Made by a program: the position numbers and the translations under genes
Source: Herminiimonas sp.
Lineage (GTDB): Bacteria; Pseudomonadota; Gammaproteobacteria; Burkholderiales; Burkholderiaceae
DNA length: 64,000 bases
Reading direction: 5' to 3'
Assembly (NCBI RefSeq): GCF_030655415.1
Contig: NZ_JAURVN010000002.1
Location: 372,001 to 436,000, forward strand
Notes under the pieces: model-generated
Database searches by the model: none
What the model was told of the DNA's origin: nothing
The model's input: the letters and a program-made list of their open reading frames with translations, nothing else
In this document: positions 18,809 through 28,513 of the stretch, piece after piece
Layout of the letters: every line of letters begins with the position of its first letter
Position numbering within the stretch: the first letter of the stretch is position 1

Positions 18809-19130
18809 TAGGTTGGATTATGAAAGCAGGGATACAAAATGAAAAGTGTTCATTCACATCGCTGTAAATTAGTGTTGCTCAATTACATCGAATCGGGCAC
18901 CGGATTTTTCCGGTGGTGCGATCCTTTTTTATTGGCATGCTTCGCAACCGGGATCGTCGATGGCGCAAAACTTGATGTCGGTTGCGGGCGATGCATTGAG
19001 CTGCGCGTGCGCTGTTGCCGCGGCCGCATCGAGTGCATTCATGCTGCCGGTGTCATCGGTATTGCCGGAGGCGACAGCATTCATCTTGCCGGCTTTCACG
19101 GTGGATTTTTCGGCATGGGTGGCACTCATG
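18809..19130. other. Composition and codon-usage junction between two Burkholderiales-type blocks
   Basis: Genes to the left, including nrdB, are about half GC by eye and favour GAA, AAA and A/T-ending codons. From nrdA onward GC is in the low-to-mid 60s and CTG, GCC and GGC dominate. The change falls in the 120-bp nrdA-nrdB spacer or the last 70 or so codons of nrdA. Both genes are intact and in the order expected for either family. The left block lacks the two repeat families found to the right. Assembly chimera and homologous replacement both remain possible. Confidence 0.7.
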
Positions 19131-21856
19131 GTGCGCAGGTAGTAGGTGGTCTTCAGGCCGCGCAGCCAGGCGAGCTTGTAGGTGTCGTCGAGCTTCTTGC
19201 CGGACGCGCCCGCCATGTAGATGTTGAGCGACTGCGCCTGGTCAATCCATTTCTGGCGGCGTGATGCCGCTTCGACCAGCCAGGTGGCGTCCACTTCGAA
19301 AGCCGTGGCGTAAAGCGCCTTGATGTCCTGCGGCACACGGTCGATGGGGCGCAACGATCCGTCAAAGTGCTTGAGGTCCACCACCATCACGTTGTCCCAC
19401 AGGCCCAGGCGTTTGAGGTCGCGTACCAGGTAGTGGTTGATGACGGTGAATTCGCCGGACAGGTTGGACTTGACCGAGAGGTTGCCGAAGCAGGGCTCGA
19501 TACAGGCATCCACGCCGATGATGTTGGAGATGGTGGCGGTCGGGGCGATGGCCACGCAGTTGGAATTGCGCATGCCGTCTTTCGCGATTTTCTGGCGCAG
19601 CGCATCCCAGTCCAGCGTCGCGGAACGGTCGACTTCGACATAGCCGCCGCGTTCCCTGGCCAGCATGTCCAGGGTGTCCAGCGGCAGGATGCCCTGGTCC
19701 CAGAGCGAACCCTTGTAGCTGGTGTACCTGCCGCGCTCCTTGGCCAGCTCGGTCGATGCCCAGTAGGCGTGGTAACACACGGCTTCCATCGACTTGTCGG
19801 CGAATTCGACCGCCGCATCCGATGCATAGGGAATACGCAGCTCGTACAGGCAGTCCTGGAATCCCATGATGCCCAGACCGACGGGGCGATGGCGCATGTT
19901 GGAATCGCGCGCTTTTTTGACGGCGTAGTAGTTGATGTCAATCACGTTGTCCAGCATGCGCATGGCGGTGGTGATGGTTTTTTTCAGTTTCTCGTGGTCA
20001 AGGACCGAACCGCCGGTCGAGCCGTCGGGCGCCTGCTTGAGGTGCTGGACCAGGTTCACGGAGCCCAGGTTGCAGACCGCGGTTTCGGTGTCGCTGGTGT
20101 TGAGCGTGATCTCGGTGCACAGGTTGGATGAATGCACAACGCCGGCGTGCTGCTGGGGCGAGCGCACATTGCAGGCGTCCTTGAAGGTGATCCAGGGATG
20201 GCCGGTCTCGAACAGCATCGACAGCATCTTGCGCCACATGTCGATGGCCTGCAATTTGCGGGAGGGCTTGATTTCGCCGCGCTCGGCTTTGGCTTCGTAG
20301 GTGGTGTAGGCTTTCTCGAAGTCGGTGCCGAACTTGTCGTGCAGGTCCGGCGTGTCGGAGGGGGAAAACAGTGTCCAACTGCCTTTTTCCATCACGCGGC
20401 GCATGAACAGGTCGGGAATCCAGTTGGCGGTATTCATGTCGTGTGTGCGGCGGCGGTCGTCGCCGGTGTTCTTGCGCAGCTCCAGGAATTCCTCGATGTC
20501 CAGGTGCCAGGTTTCCAGGTAGGCGCAGACCGCGCCCTTGCGCTTGCCGCCCTGGTTGACCGCCACGGCGGTGTCGTTGACCACTTTCAGGAAAGGCACG
20601 ACGCCTTGCGACTCGCCGTTGGTGCCCTTGATGTGCGCGCCGAGCGCGCGTACCGGGGTCCAGTCGTTGCCCAGCCCGCCGGCGAACTTGGACAGCAGTG
20701 CGTTTTCCTTGATGGCGTCGTAAATGCCGCCCAGGTCATCGGCCACCGTGGTCAGGTAACACGACGACAACTGCGAACGCAGGGTGCCGGCATTGAACAG
20801 CGTCGGCGTGCTCGACATGAAGTCGAACGAGGACATGATTTCGTAGAACTCGATGGCTCGTGCCTCGCGGTCGATTTCGTCGAGCGACAGGCCCATCGCC
20901 ACCCGCATGAAAAAAGCCTGCGGCAGCTCGATGCGCTGCTTGCGCACGTGCAGGAAGTAGCGGTCGAACAGGGTCTGTAGGCCGAGGTAGTCAAATTTGA
21001 GGTCGCGCTCGGGCTTGAGTGCCGCGCCCAGGCGGGCCAGGTCGAACTGGAGGAGTCTTTCATCGAGCAATTCGTTCTTGACGCCTTTGGCGATGAATTG
21101 GGGAAAGTACTCGGCGTAACGCGTACGCATGTCTTCCTGGGGGACTTCCTCGCCCAGAACTTCCCGGCGAATCGTGTGCAGCAGCAGGCGGGCGGTTGCG
21201 TAGGTGTAGTCCGGGTCTTTTTCGATCAGGGTGCGCGCCGCCAGAATGGAGGCCTTGTAGACTTCGTCGATCGGCACGCCGTCGTACAGATTGCGCATGG
21301 TTTCAAGAACGATGGGGTCGGGCTTGATGTCGGCGCCCAGACCGGCGCAGGAGGCTTCGATCAGCGCCTGCAGCCGGCCGATGTCCAGCGTGACCCTTTT
21401 GCCACCGTCCAGCACATGCAGTGGCGGTGCCTGCGTTGCCACCTGCGGCTGGCGGGCGCGCTCCTGCGTGCGTTTTTCGCGGTACAGCACATAGGCGCGG
21501 GCGATCTCGTGGTGGCCGCCGCGCATCAGGCCCAACTCGACCTGGTCCTGCACGTCTTCTATATGGAAGGTGCCGCCGCCCGGGCGTGAGCGCATCAGCG
21601 CGCGCATGACGGCCTGGGTCAGACCGTCCACGGTTTCACGCACGCTGGCCGAAGCCGCGCCCTGGGTGCCATGCACCGCCAGGAAGGCTTTCATCATCGC
21701 AATCGCGATCTTGTTCGGCTCAAAAGGAACGACTGCGCCGTTGCGGCGGATGATCTGGTAATGGGCAAGCGTGCTGGATTGGGTGTTGCTGCCGGTGGAC
21801 TGGGGTGCGACCGGCATGTCGGTGGAGGCGGGTGCTGCGTGTGGGGCTGTTTGCAT
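18929..21856 (-). CDS. nrdA: Ribonucleoside-diphosphate reductase class Ia, alpha subunit
   Basis: NrdA reduces ribonucleoside diphosphates to deoxy forms. I place the start at the ATG at 21856 (975 residues) because it has a good ribosome site (GAGGAAG) and the family's N-terminal ATP-cone follows (YQIIRRNGAVVPFEPNKIA). The frame stays open 57 codons upstream but that part is not protein-like and covers the leader. The catalytic NLCTEI motif is at residues 578-583 (Cys580, Glu582), with SSCYLT and the CNLGSVNL cysteine as the redox pair. The C-terminal shuttle cysteines are in DPGCEACQ. Transcription is very likely under NrdR (boxes at 21997-22043). Confidence 0.96.
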   Translation of the reverse strand: MQTAPHAAPASTDMPVAPQSTGSNTQSSTLAHYQIIRRNGAVVPFEPNKIAIAMMKAFLAVHGTQGAASASVRETVDGLTQAVMRALMRSRPGGGTFHIEDVQDQVELGLMRGGHHEIARAYVLYREKRTQERARQPQVATQAPPLHVLDGGKRVTLDIGRLQALIEASCAGLGADIKPDPIVLETMRNLYDGVPIDEVYKASILAARTLIEKDPDYTYATARLLLHTIRREVLGEEVPQEDMRTRYAEYFPQFIAKGVKNELLDERLLQFDLARLGAALKPERDLKFDYLGLQTLFDRYFLHVRKQRIELPQAFFMRVAMGLSLDEIDREARAIEFYEIMSSFDFMSSTPTLFNAGTLRSQLSSCYLTTVADDLGGIYDAIKENALLSKFAGGLGNDWTPVRALGAHIKGTNGESQGVVPFLKVVNDTAVAVNQGGKRKGAVCAYLETWHLDIEEFLELRKNTGDDRRRTHDMNTANWIPDLFMRRVMEKGSWTLFSPSDTPDLHDKFGTDFEKAYTTYEAKAERGEIKPSRKLQAIDMWRKMLSMLFETGHPWITFKDACNVRSPQQHAGVVHSSNLCTEITLNTSDTETAVCNLGSVNLVQHLKQAPDGSTGGSVLDHEKLKKTITTAMRMLDNVIDINYYAVKKARDSNMRHRPVGLGIMGFQDCLYELRIPYASDAAVEFADKSMEAVCYHAYWASTELAKERGRYTSYKGSLWDQGILPLDTLDMLARERGGYVEVDRSATLDWDALRQKIAKDGMRNSNCVAIAPTATISNIIGVDACIEPCFGNLSVKSNLSGEFTVINHYLVRDLKRLGLWDNVMVVDLKHFDGSLRPIDRVPQDIKALYATAFEVDATWLVEAASRRQKWIDQAQSLNIYMAGASGKKLDDTYKLAWLRGLKTTYYLRTMSATHAEKSTVKAGKMNAVASGNTDDTGSMNALDAAAATAHAQLNASPATDIKFCAIDDPGCEACQ

Positions 21857-22264
21857 GACTTCCTCGTTGTGCTTTGTTGTTGGGCGAGTTCGATGTGATT
21901 CAGGGCAACTGGAGAGGACTGACGGTTGCCGGCTCGTGGGTGCTTGTTCCTTGGGTTGCGGGGGCCCGAACACATTCAATTGAGTAGAGGGCTTGGACAC
22001 TATACCTAGTGTCTGGAGTGATTTCAAGCACTACAGGTAGTGTATCGGTCCTGTATCGCCCCGTCACGTCCGGGTTACTTTTTGTGGCTTTTTTTTCAGG
22101 TGAAAAATGCACATCTTTGGGTCATCGTGCGTCTGTTGCCGGACTGCCCGCTATCCGCCGACTGCGTGCCCGACCACGTGTTCATGCGCCTTGCAGGACG
22201 TTTAGCCTGCCAGGCTACCGCGGCCGCTCAAGGCCTGTCCCAAGTCGGGCGCAGCCTGTTGCCA
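21857..22264. other. nrdA leader and upstream region
   Basis: These 408 bp hold no gene. They contain the NrdR-controlled promoter (21997-22043) and a 5' leader of roughly 135 nt before the nrdA ATG. The remainder up to the ampD stop codon shows no clear ORF, terminator or repeat. Confidence 0.7.
21997..22043 (-). promoter_or_regulatory. NrdR-repressed sigma-70 promoter of nrdA with two NrdR boxes
   Basis: Two palindromic NrdR boxes, ACACTATACCTAGTGT (21997-22012) and GCACTACAGGTAGTGT (22028-22043), are 31 bp apart centre to centre, three helical turns, as in established NrdR operators. On the minus strand a promoter fits exactly between and across them: -35 TTGAAA (22027-22022), a 17-bp spacer, and -10 TATAGT (22004-21999). 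The first box covers the -10 element and the second abuts the -35, so binding would block RNA polymerase. The nrdR gene itself is not in this window. Confidence 0.88.
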
Positions 22265-22855
22265 TCAGACACTTGCGGGAAAACACTTAGCCGGCAAGCC
22301 CAGGGAACGTTGCAGCCGGGGCCAGTCGAAGCCGGCGCCCGGGTCCTGTTTGCGGCCGCTGGCGATGTGCTCGTGCCCGGCCAGATGCGCGACCGGGTAC
22401 TGCCGCAGCAGCGCCGCGCAGACGCTGGCGAGGGTTTCGTACTGGGCGGCTTCAAACAGCCCGCCTTCCACGCCTTCGAGCTCTATGCCGATGGCGTCGT
22501 CGTTGCAGTTGTTCCTGCCGCGGTAACCGGACTCGCCCGCATGCCAGGCCCGGTCGTCGCAACTGACGAACTGCCACAACTGGCCGGAACGGGTGATGAA
22601 AAAATGCGCGGAGACCTGCAATCCCCTGATGCCTTGAAAGTAGGGGTGGGCGTCCCAGTCCAACTGGTTGGTGAACAGGCGCTGCACCTGCCCGGTGCCA
22701 AATTGGCCGGGCGGCAGGCTGATCGAATGGATGACGATCAGGTCAATGGATGCAGCGACAGGGCGTGGGCCGAAATTCGGCGAGGCCAGCGCTCTTGCAT
22801 ACTGGTACCAGCCTTGTCGCCACAGCGCCGGCGCCGCGTCGGGGCTAGGGTTCAT
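22265..22855 (-). CDS. ampD: 1,6-anhydro-N-acetylmuramyl-L-alanine amidase
   Basis: AmpD cleaves the peptide from anhydro-muropeptides in the cytoplasm during cell-wall recycling, which also keeps AmpR-type signalling low. From the ATG at 22855 it has 196 residues; an in-frame start at 22867 would add four. The amidase_2 zinc ligands are visible in [13 protein letters not shown], in [12 protein letters not shown] and in [14 protein letters not shown], with the zinc Asp in the last. The start lies inside the end of pilR (11-bp overlap), so translation is coupled. The amidase order nrdA-ampD-pilR-pilS is common in Burkholderiales. Confidence 0.93.
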   Translation of the reverse strand: MNPSPDAAPALWRQGWYQYARALASPNFGPRPVAASIDLIVIHSISLPPGQFGTGQVQRLFTNQLDWDAHPYFQGIRGLQVSAHFFITRSGQLWQFVSCDDRAWHAGESGYRGRNNCNDDAIGIELEGVEGGLFEAAQYETLASVCAALLRQYPVAHLAGHEHIASGRKQDPGAGFDWPRLQRSLGLPAKCFPASV

Positions 22856-24266
22856 CGGTCGCGTCATCGCCGCCGGGCGTGACGATGTTCAGGCGCGCGA
22901 TGCGGTAACGGATCTGGCGCAGGCTGATGCCCAGCTTGGCCGCGGCCGCGGTGCGGTTGAAGCCGGTTTCCTGCAGGACCTTGGACAGGATGCCGCGTTC
23001 TTGCCCGTCCAGAAACGCCTGCAGATTTTCCGGCACCGGGACATCGTCGGCCGGCGGCGACTCCAGGTGCAAGTCGCCACTTTCGCCGAGTGCGACGGCA
23101 CGGTGCAACATGTTTTCCAGTTCCCTGACATTGCCGTTGAAGGGGTGCGCGTGCAGGCTTGCCAGGATATGGGCGGAAATATCGGGCATGTGCAAGCCCG
23201 ATTCCCGGCAAATGCGGCCCAGCAGGTCCTTGCACAGGGCGGGCAGGTCTTCGCGGCGCTCGCGCAGCGGCGGGACATTGATTTCAATGACGTTGAGCCG
23301 GTAGTACAAATCCTGACGGAAGACGCCGGACGCTACCCCGGCGCTCAGGTCTTTGTGGGTGGCGCTGACGATGCGCACATCGACCGTGTCTTCCTGCGCC
23401 GAACCCAGCGGCCTGACGACGCGCTCCTGAATCGCGCGCAGCAGCTTGGACTGCATGGGCACGGGCAAATCACCAATTTCGTCGAGAAAGAGGGTGCCGC
23501 CTTTGGCCGCCTGAAAGTAACCCTGGCGGTCCTGTGCCGAGCCGGTGTAAGCGCCCTTGCGGGCACCAAAAAACTCGGCTTCCAGCAAGTTCTCCGGAAT
23601 GGCGCCGCAGTTGACGGCGATAAACGGCCCCGCCGCGCGGTGACTGCAGTCATGCACGGCGCGCGCAACCAACTCCTTGCCGGTGCCTGATTCGCCGTGG
23701 ATCAGCACCGGCGCCATGCTGCCGGCGACTTTGACGATGCGCGACTTGACCGCCTGCATCACGGCGGACTCGCCGACCAGGCGCTGCAGCGTCAACGACG
23801 TCGCACCGGCACCGGTTGTGTTGGGTGCCGCCGGGCTGGTCTGGCTGTCCGGCCTGCCGCGTTCGCTGGCGGCGGGCGCGGCAGGCTTGGCCTGGCCCTG
23901 GATGGCCGACGCCACCACGCTGCGAAATTGCTGGAGGTCCACCGGCTTGGTCAGGTAGTCAAAGGCGCCGGCCTTGAGTGCTTCCACCGCGTTTTCGGCG
24001 GACCCGTGGGCGGTGATGACCACGCAGCGCTCGGGACGCTGCTGGCTCACCATTTCGCGCAGCAGCTCCAGTCCCAACCCGTCGGGCAGGCGCATGTCGG
24101 TAATCACGGCGTCGAAGCGTTTTTCCTGCAGTTGGGCGCGGGCTTGGGTCAGGTCGGCGGACGCCTCGACCCGGTAGCCTTCGCGCAGCAAGGTGAGTTC
24201 GTAGAGGGTGCGCAAATCCGGCTCATCGTCAATCACCAGTATGTGCGCCTGATTCGGGGTGGACAT
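22845..24266 (-). CDS. pilR: Sigma-54-dependent response regulator PilR
   Basis: PilR activates pilin transcription with RpoN when phosphorylated by PilS. The 473-residue protein has a receiver domain with Asp57 (ITDMRLPDG), an AAA+ domain with Walker A GESGTGKE (191-198) and Walker B LFLDEIG (259-265), and a C-terminal Fis-type helix-turn-helix ([20 protein letters not shown]). The sigma-54 contact loop reads GAYTGS (238-243) instead of GAFTGA: the aromatic change is mild, but the final Ala-to-Ser is unusual. The gene is 17 bp downstream of pilS. Confidence 0.92.
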   Translation of the reverse strand: MSTPNQAHILVIDDEPDLRTLYELTLLREGYRVEASADLTQARAQLQEKRFDAVITDMRLPDGLGLELLREMVSQQRPERCVVITAHGSAENAVEALKAGAFDYLTKPVDLQQFRSVVASAIQGQAKPAAPAASERGRPDSQTSPAAPNTTGAGATSLTLQRLVGESAVMQAVKSRIVKVAGSMAPVLIHGESGTGKELVARAVHDCSHRAAGPFIAVNCGAIPENLLEAEFFGARKGAYTGSAQDRQGYFQAAKGGTLFLDEIGDLPVPMQSKLLRAIQERVVRPLGSAQEDTVDVRIVSATHKDLSAGVASGVFRQDLYYRLNVIEINVPPLRERREDLPALCKDLLGRICRESGLHMPDISAHILASLHAHPFNGNVRELENMLHRAVALGESGDLHLESPPADDVPVPENLQAFLDGQERGILSKVLQETGFNRTAAAAKLGISLRQIRYRIARLNIVTPGGDDATDEP

Positions 24267-24283
24267 TGGCTGCTCTCGTGGTT

Positions 24284-25999
24284 TCAGTTCGACAGGGTGT
24301 CAACAGTCGCTGGCGGCGGGGCCGCACCCGCAATGGCCGACCTGAAGATGACAAAGAACTCATTGCCTTGCACCGTGCCGTGCGCGGTTCGCTGATAGCC
24401 TATCAGGGCGCCATGGCGTTCGCACAGTTCCCGGCAGATATACAGTCCCAGTCCGCTGGAGCGGCTTTCTGATGAGAAAAAAGGCTCGAACAGATGCGAC
24501 CGAACCGTTTTTTCCAGCGGCTGCCCGTCGCTCCAGACCGACAGCCGTGCCTGTCCAGGCACCGACCGTTCGGTCGTCACCTTTATCGCCCCGGCCGCAA
24601 CGCTGGCATAACGCAAGGCGTTGTCCAGCAGGTTGACCATCAGCCGCCGCAGGTGTTCGGCTTCGAACAGCACGGCGCAATCGCCCGCGCCCAGGTGCAG
24701 ATGCAGCAGGTGGCTGGACGCGGTTTGCTGCGTCCAGTCCGAACAGATGCGCCGCACCATGTCGTCGAGCTGCAGCGTCTGCGCCTGTGGTGCCGGCTCC
24801 TGAACGCGCGCTACGTTGAGGATTTCATCGACAATTCTTCCGAGCCGCTGCGCGTTTTGCCGGACCATGGCTGTCAGTTGCAGGTGCCCGGTGTCCTGCA
24901 GGTCTTCTTCCAGCAAGGCATTGGCCTGAGTGATGGCGGTCAGCGGATTCCTGATTTCATGGGCCACGGCCGCAGACATGCGGCCCATGGCCGCCATTTT
25001 TTCAGTGCGTACCCGTGCCTCCATTTCCCGCAGGTCTTCCAGGAACATCACGCACATGCTCTCGTGCGAGCCGTCGCGCGAGGCCGCCAGCCGGGTGCGG
25101 ACCTGCAGACGCCGGGCGTGGCCCGCGCTGTGCGTCAGGCTCAGATCGGCTTGCTGCGGTGTTCGCTGCTGGAATGTCAGGTCTACCAGCAGGGCCAGCG
25201 GCTGCCAGGCCTCCTCGGACGCCAGCAGGAAGGGGGCGCTGTGCGCCATGTCTTCGGTGGTCAGAAAACGCCTGGAGGCGGGGTTGATCGCACGCACAAT
25301 GCCATGGGTATCGACCACCAGCACGCCATCGGCCAGCGTGTCGATGACCAGTTCGTTGACCTGGGTTTGCATGCGCGCGGCCGACTGGCTGCTGCGGGCT
25401 CGCCGCTCTTCCCGCGACAGGCGCAGCGCCAACTGGTTGGCCAGCAAGGCCACGACAAAAAAGCCCGAACCGCTCAGGCCCGCCTGGAGGAAATGGGCCG
25501 TGGCGCCGCCCGGTGATTGCAGCGACACCCACCAGGCATCGGCCAGCAGCAGCAGCGTCACGCTGGCGGCCGTGCCCAGCGCCAGCAAAATCGGTCCCAG
25601 CACGGACGCCAGCAGCACCGGCAAGGCAAACAGCGCGGTGTAATTGAGGGTGCCCGACTGTAAAAAATTCATTGCTGAAAACGCCAGAACATCGACTCCG
25701 ACCGTGGACAGCCACTGCGCATCGAAGGTGTTGCCCGGCGGCTTCGGGCGCGCCCACAGCCGCACCATCAGCGTGGCCACGAAATACGCCACGCACAACA
25801 AAGTCATTGCTTCACGGACCGGTTGACCCAGGGCGTAAATCGAGGCTTGCAGCGTGAGCAGCACGCCGGCAATCGTCACGCGCGCCGTCATGAAGGTGCG
25901 CCACAGACGGCTCAAGGACTTGCTGCCGGAATCCGGTGTCCAGGCGCCGGATTCTTTGTCTGGCGGCCCAAACCAGGAGTTGCTGGTTTCCCAGTTCAT
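24284..25999 (-). CDS. pilS: Two-component sensor kinase PilS
   Basis: PilS is the membrane histidine kinase partner of PilR. I choose the ATG at 25999 (571 residues) because the 56 codons upstream overlap the preceding gene and lack protein features. Residues 40-190 form about six membrane helices, a PAS-like region follows at about 215-330, and the H-box [12 protein letters not shown] places the phospho-accepting His at 347. The ATPase domain has an N-box in [11 protein letters not shown] and a G-box in [17 protein letters not shown]. In Pseudomonas PilS senses pilin level in the membrane; the same is likely here. Confidence 0.93.
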   Translation of the reverse strand: MNWETSNSWFGPPDKESGAWTPDSGSKSLSRLWRTFMTARVTIAGVLLTLQASIYALGQPVREAMTLLCVAYFVATLMVRLWARPKPPGNTFDAQWLSTVGVDVLAFSAMNFLQSGTLNYTALFALPVLLASVLGPILLALGTAASVTLLLLADAWWVSLQSPGGATAHFLQAGLSGSGFFVVALLANQLALRLSREERRARSSQSAARMQTQVNELVIDTLADGVLVVDTHGIVRAINPASRRFLTTEDMAHSAPFLLASEEAWQPLALLVDLTFQQRTPQQADLSLTHSAGHARRLQVRTRLAASRDGSHESMCVMFLEDLREMEARVRTEKMAAMGRMSAAVAHEIRNPLTAITQANALLEEDLQDTGHLQLTAMVRQNAQRLGRIVDEILNVARVQEPAPQAQTLQLDDMVRRICSDWTQQTASSHLLHLHLGAGDCAVLFEAEHLRRLMVNLLDNALRYASVAAGAIKVTTERSVPGQARLSVWSDGQPLEKTVRSHLFEPFFSSESRSSGLGLYICRELCERHGALIGYQRTAHGTVQGNEFFVIFRSAIAGAAPPPATVDTLSN

Positions 26000-26012
26000 T
26001 GAATGAGCATCC

Positions 26013-26261
26013 TTACCCTTCGGCTTGGCGGCGGTGCGCGTCGCTGCAATATATTCCACGATGACCGGGCAGGGCATCCGGGCGCGGCAGGTGGACCGAG
26101 CAGACCGCGCAGGCCACCATTTCGGTGGCCGCTTGCGCCGGGCTGGCGTCCGGGCGGGCGGTTGCATGCCGTGACTGCCTCTCGCGCAGCGCGGCGCGCC
26201 GGTTGTTGCGCCAGAACCAAAGGCCGACCAGTACGATCACAAGCACCATCAGGTATTTCAT
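26013..26261 (-). CDS. PP0621-family small membrane protein with Cys-rich motif
   Basis: This 82-residue protein has an N-terminal membrane helix (residues 3-18, YLMVLVIVLVGLWFW), a basic Arg-rich stretch, and a C-terminal metal-binding-like motif: C-A-V-C-x-V-H-L-P then YCSDAHR. This is the pattern of the PP0621 family that sits beside pilS in beta- and gammaproteobacteria. The biochemical function is unknown. Its start overlaps the end of the CcsA-like gene by four bases, and pilS begins 13 bp after its stop. Confidence 0.82.
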   Translation of the reverse strand: MKYLMVLVIVLVGLWFWRNNRRAALRERQSRHATARPDASPAQAATEMVACAVCSVHLPRPDALPGHRGIYCSDAHRRQAEG

Positions 26262-27058
26262 GCGCGCTTCAAAATGACTTCAAGCACAAACCGTGAGCCG
26301 ACGTAGCCCAGCAGCAGCAGGCCGGAGCCCAGATAAAGCACCCGCACCGCCTGGCGTCCGCGCCAGCCCAGGCGCGCCCGGCCCGCCAGCAAGCCGGCAA
26401 AGGTGACCCAGGCCAACATGGAAAAGACGGTTTTGTGGTTCCATGGCCAGACCAGCCCGGGGCCGTACAGGGTTTCGGCAAACAGCCAGCCCACCAGCAG
26501 CGTGGCGGTGAGCAGCACAAAACCGGCCTGCACAAAACGAAAGGTCAGTCGCTCCAGCGTCAACAGCGGCACGCCGGTATCGGGCTGCGTGGCTGAACGG
26601 ATGGAGCGCTCGGATCGGCTCATCAGCCAGCCATGCACCACGGCCGCGGCGAACAGGCCATAAGAGGCAATGCCCAGCGCCCAATGCAAAGGCAGCCAGG
26701 GCGAGGCAATCACGTGGTAGCTGGTGCCGGGAAACACCAGCGCCAGCAGCACGGCGGCGCTGCCCAGACCAGCCAGCGCCCAGCGCGCTTTCAGTTGCGG
26801 AAACAGCCGGCTTTCCACCGCGTAGACGCTCAGCACCAGCCAGACGGTCATGGACAGGGCCGGCGCAAAACCAAAACGCGGCGGTTCGCCGAGCAGGCCG
26901 CTCGCCAGGGTCAATGCGTGCAGCAGCCAGGCCAGCGCCAGCACGCTGCGGATCGTGCCGGCACTCAAACGCAGTGTGGCCAGCGCCAGCACGGCATAGG
27001 CCAGCGCGGCACCGATGGCCGTGGCCAGACCCCACCCCGCGCTCAAAGTTAAAATCAT
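26258..27058 (-). CDS. CcsA/YpjD-type cytochrome c assembly membrane protein
   Basis: The 266-residue protein is an eight-helix membrane protein of the CcsA/CcmC-like family. The WPWNHKTVFS motif near residue 200 and two conserved histidines (HALTLASG, HWALGIASYG) agree with haem-handling family members; YpjD homologues share this layout but lack a proven role. It is adjacent to PP0621 and pilS, a conserved arrangement, and divergent from ffh with an 85-bp gap between the two starts. Whether it takes part in cytochrome c maturation here cannot be determined. Confidence 0.82.
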   Translation of the reverse strand: MILTLSAGWGLATAIGAALAYAVLALATLRLSAGTIRSVLALAWLLHALTLASGLLGEPPRFGFAPALSMTVWLVLSVYAVESRLFPQLKARWALAGLGSAAVLLALVFPGTSYHVIASPWLPLHWALGIASYGLFAAAVVHGWLMSRSERSIRSATQPDTGVPLLTLERLTFRFVQAGFVLLTATLLVGWLFAETLYGPGLVWPWNHKTVFSMLAWVTFAGLLAGRARLGWRGRQAVRVLYLGSGLLLLGYVGSRFVLEVILKRA

Positions 27059-27143
27059 GGCGACAGTTTAGCTGTAGGAGCCCGCCCGATGGGTTTCTGT
27101 TTCTTCTTTCACTCCCTTTTTGCTCCAGTTGTGGAGCCTGTTC

Positions 27144-28502
27144 ATGGCCTCTGCCCTTACCGAAAAACTCTCCCGCCTCGTCAAGGAAATGCGAGGCCAG
27201 GCCCGCATCACCGAGTCCAATGTGCAGGACATGCTGCGCGAGGTGCGCATGGCTCTGCTGGAGGCCGACGTGGCCCTGCCGGTGGTGCGCGACTTTATCG
27301 CCCGGGTCAAGGACAAGGCGCTGGGGCAGGAGGTCATGAGTTCGCTGTCGCCGGGGCAGGTGCTGGTCAGCATCGTCAATCGCGAGCTGGCCGCCACGAT
27401 GGGCGAGGGTGTCAGCGACATCAACCTGGCGGCGCAGCCGCCGGCCGTGATCCTGATGGCCGGTTTGCAGGGCGCGGGCAAGACCACCACCACCGCCAAG
27501 CTGGCCAAGCACCTGATCGAAAAGCGCAAGAAAAAAGTGTTGACGGTGTCGGGCGACGTGTACCGCCCGGCGGCCATCGAGCAGCTCAGGACCGTCACGA
27601 AGCAGGCCGGCGCCGAATGGTTCCCGAGCACGACCGAGCAAAAACCGGTGGACATCGCGCTGGCCGCGCTGGATTACGCGCGCAAGCATTTTTTCGACGT
27701 GCTGCTGGTCGATACCGCGGGCCGGCTGGCAATCGACGAAGCGCTGATGGCCGAAATCAAGGCCCTGCATGCCGCGCTGAACCCGGTCGAAACGTTGTTT
27801 GTGGTCGATGCGATGCAGGGCCAGGATGCGATCAACACCGCCAAAGCCTTCAAGGAAGCGCTGCCGCTGACCGGCATCATCCTGACCAAGACCGACGGCG
27901 ACTCGCGCGGCGGGGCTGCTTTAAGCGTGCGGCAGATCACCGGCGCGCCGATCAAGTTCTCGGGCACCAGCGAGAAGATCGACGGGCTCGAAGTCTTCGA
28001 TGCCCAGCGCCACGCCGGGCGCATTCTCGGCATGGGCGACATCGTGGCGCTGGTCGAGCAGGTCACCGCCGGCGTGGACATGGAAGCGGCGCAAAAACTC
28101 GCCGCCAAACTGAAGTCCGGCAGCGGCTTTGACCTCAATGATTTTTTAAACCAGTTGCAGCAGATGAAGAGCATGGGCGGGCTGTCCAGCCTGCTCGACA
28201 AGCTGCCGGCGCAAATGGCGGCCAAGGCGGGTCAGGTGGACATGGACAAGGCCGAAAAAGACATACGCCGCAAGGAAGGCATCATCCAGAGCATGACGCC
28301 GCTGGAGCGCCGCAAGCCCGAACTGATCAAGGCCACGCGCAAGCGCCGCATCGCGGCCGGCTCCGGCGTGCAGGTTCAGGAGGTCAACCGCCTGCTCAAC
28401 GAGTTCGAGCAGATGCAGGGCATGATGAAGAAGATGAAGGGCGGCGGCATGATGAAAATGATGAAACGCATGGGCGGCATGAAGGGCATGCCGAAGTTCT
28501 GA
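27144..28502 (+). CDS. ffh: Signal recognition particle GTPase Ffh
   Basis: Ffh binds 4.5S RNA and nascent signal peptides and targets ribosomes to FtsY and SecYEG. I choose the ATG at 27144 (452 residues) behind GGAG; an earlier TTG frame adds eight unlikely residues. The N domain is followed by the GTPase with GLQGAGKTTTTAKL near residue 106, DTAGRLAID and TKTDGDSRGGAALSV. The methionine-rich M domain ends with alternating Met/Lys/Gly (MMKKMKGGGMMKMMKRM), and the C-terminal lysine-rich end is complete. Confidence 0.97.
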   Translation: MASALTEKLSRLVKEMRGQARITESNVQDMLREVRMALLEADVALPVVRDFIARVKDKALGQEVMSSLSPGQVLVSIVNRELAATMGEGVSDINLAAQPPAVILMAGLQGAGKTTTTAKLAKHLIEKRKKKVLTVSGDVYRPAAIEQLRTVTKQAGAEWFPSTTEQKPVDIALAALDYARKHFFDVLLVDTAGRLAIDEALMAEIKALHAALNPVETLFVVDAMQGQDAINTAKAFKEALPLTGIILTKTDGDSRGGAALSVRQITGAPIKFSGTSEKIDGLEVFDAQRHAGRILGMGDIVALVEQVTAGVDMEAAQKLAAKLKSGSGFDLNDFLNQLQQMKSMGGLSSLLDKLPAQMAAKAGQVDMDKAEKDIRRKEGIIQSMTPLERRKPELIKATRKRRIAAGSGVQVQEVNRLLNEFEQMQGMMKKMKGGGMMKMMKRMGGMKGMPKF

Positions 28503-28513
28503 TCGACGCGGGC

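Noticed and set aside
18903..18931. Terminator at the end of nrdA
   Set aside because: The CACCGG/CCGGTG hairpin is followed by a T-run only on the plus strand and several bases away, so it does not fit nrdA or nrdB transcription.
21857..22027. 57-residue extension of NrdA
   Set aside because: It lies over the mRNA leader and promoter; the ATG at 21856 has a clear ribosome site and family N-terminus.
26280..27770. 496-codon minus-strand frame across ccsA and ffh
   Set aside because: It overlaps two well supported genes in other frames and has no recognisable domain.
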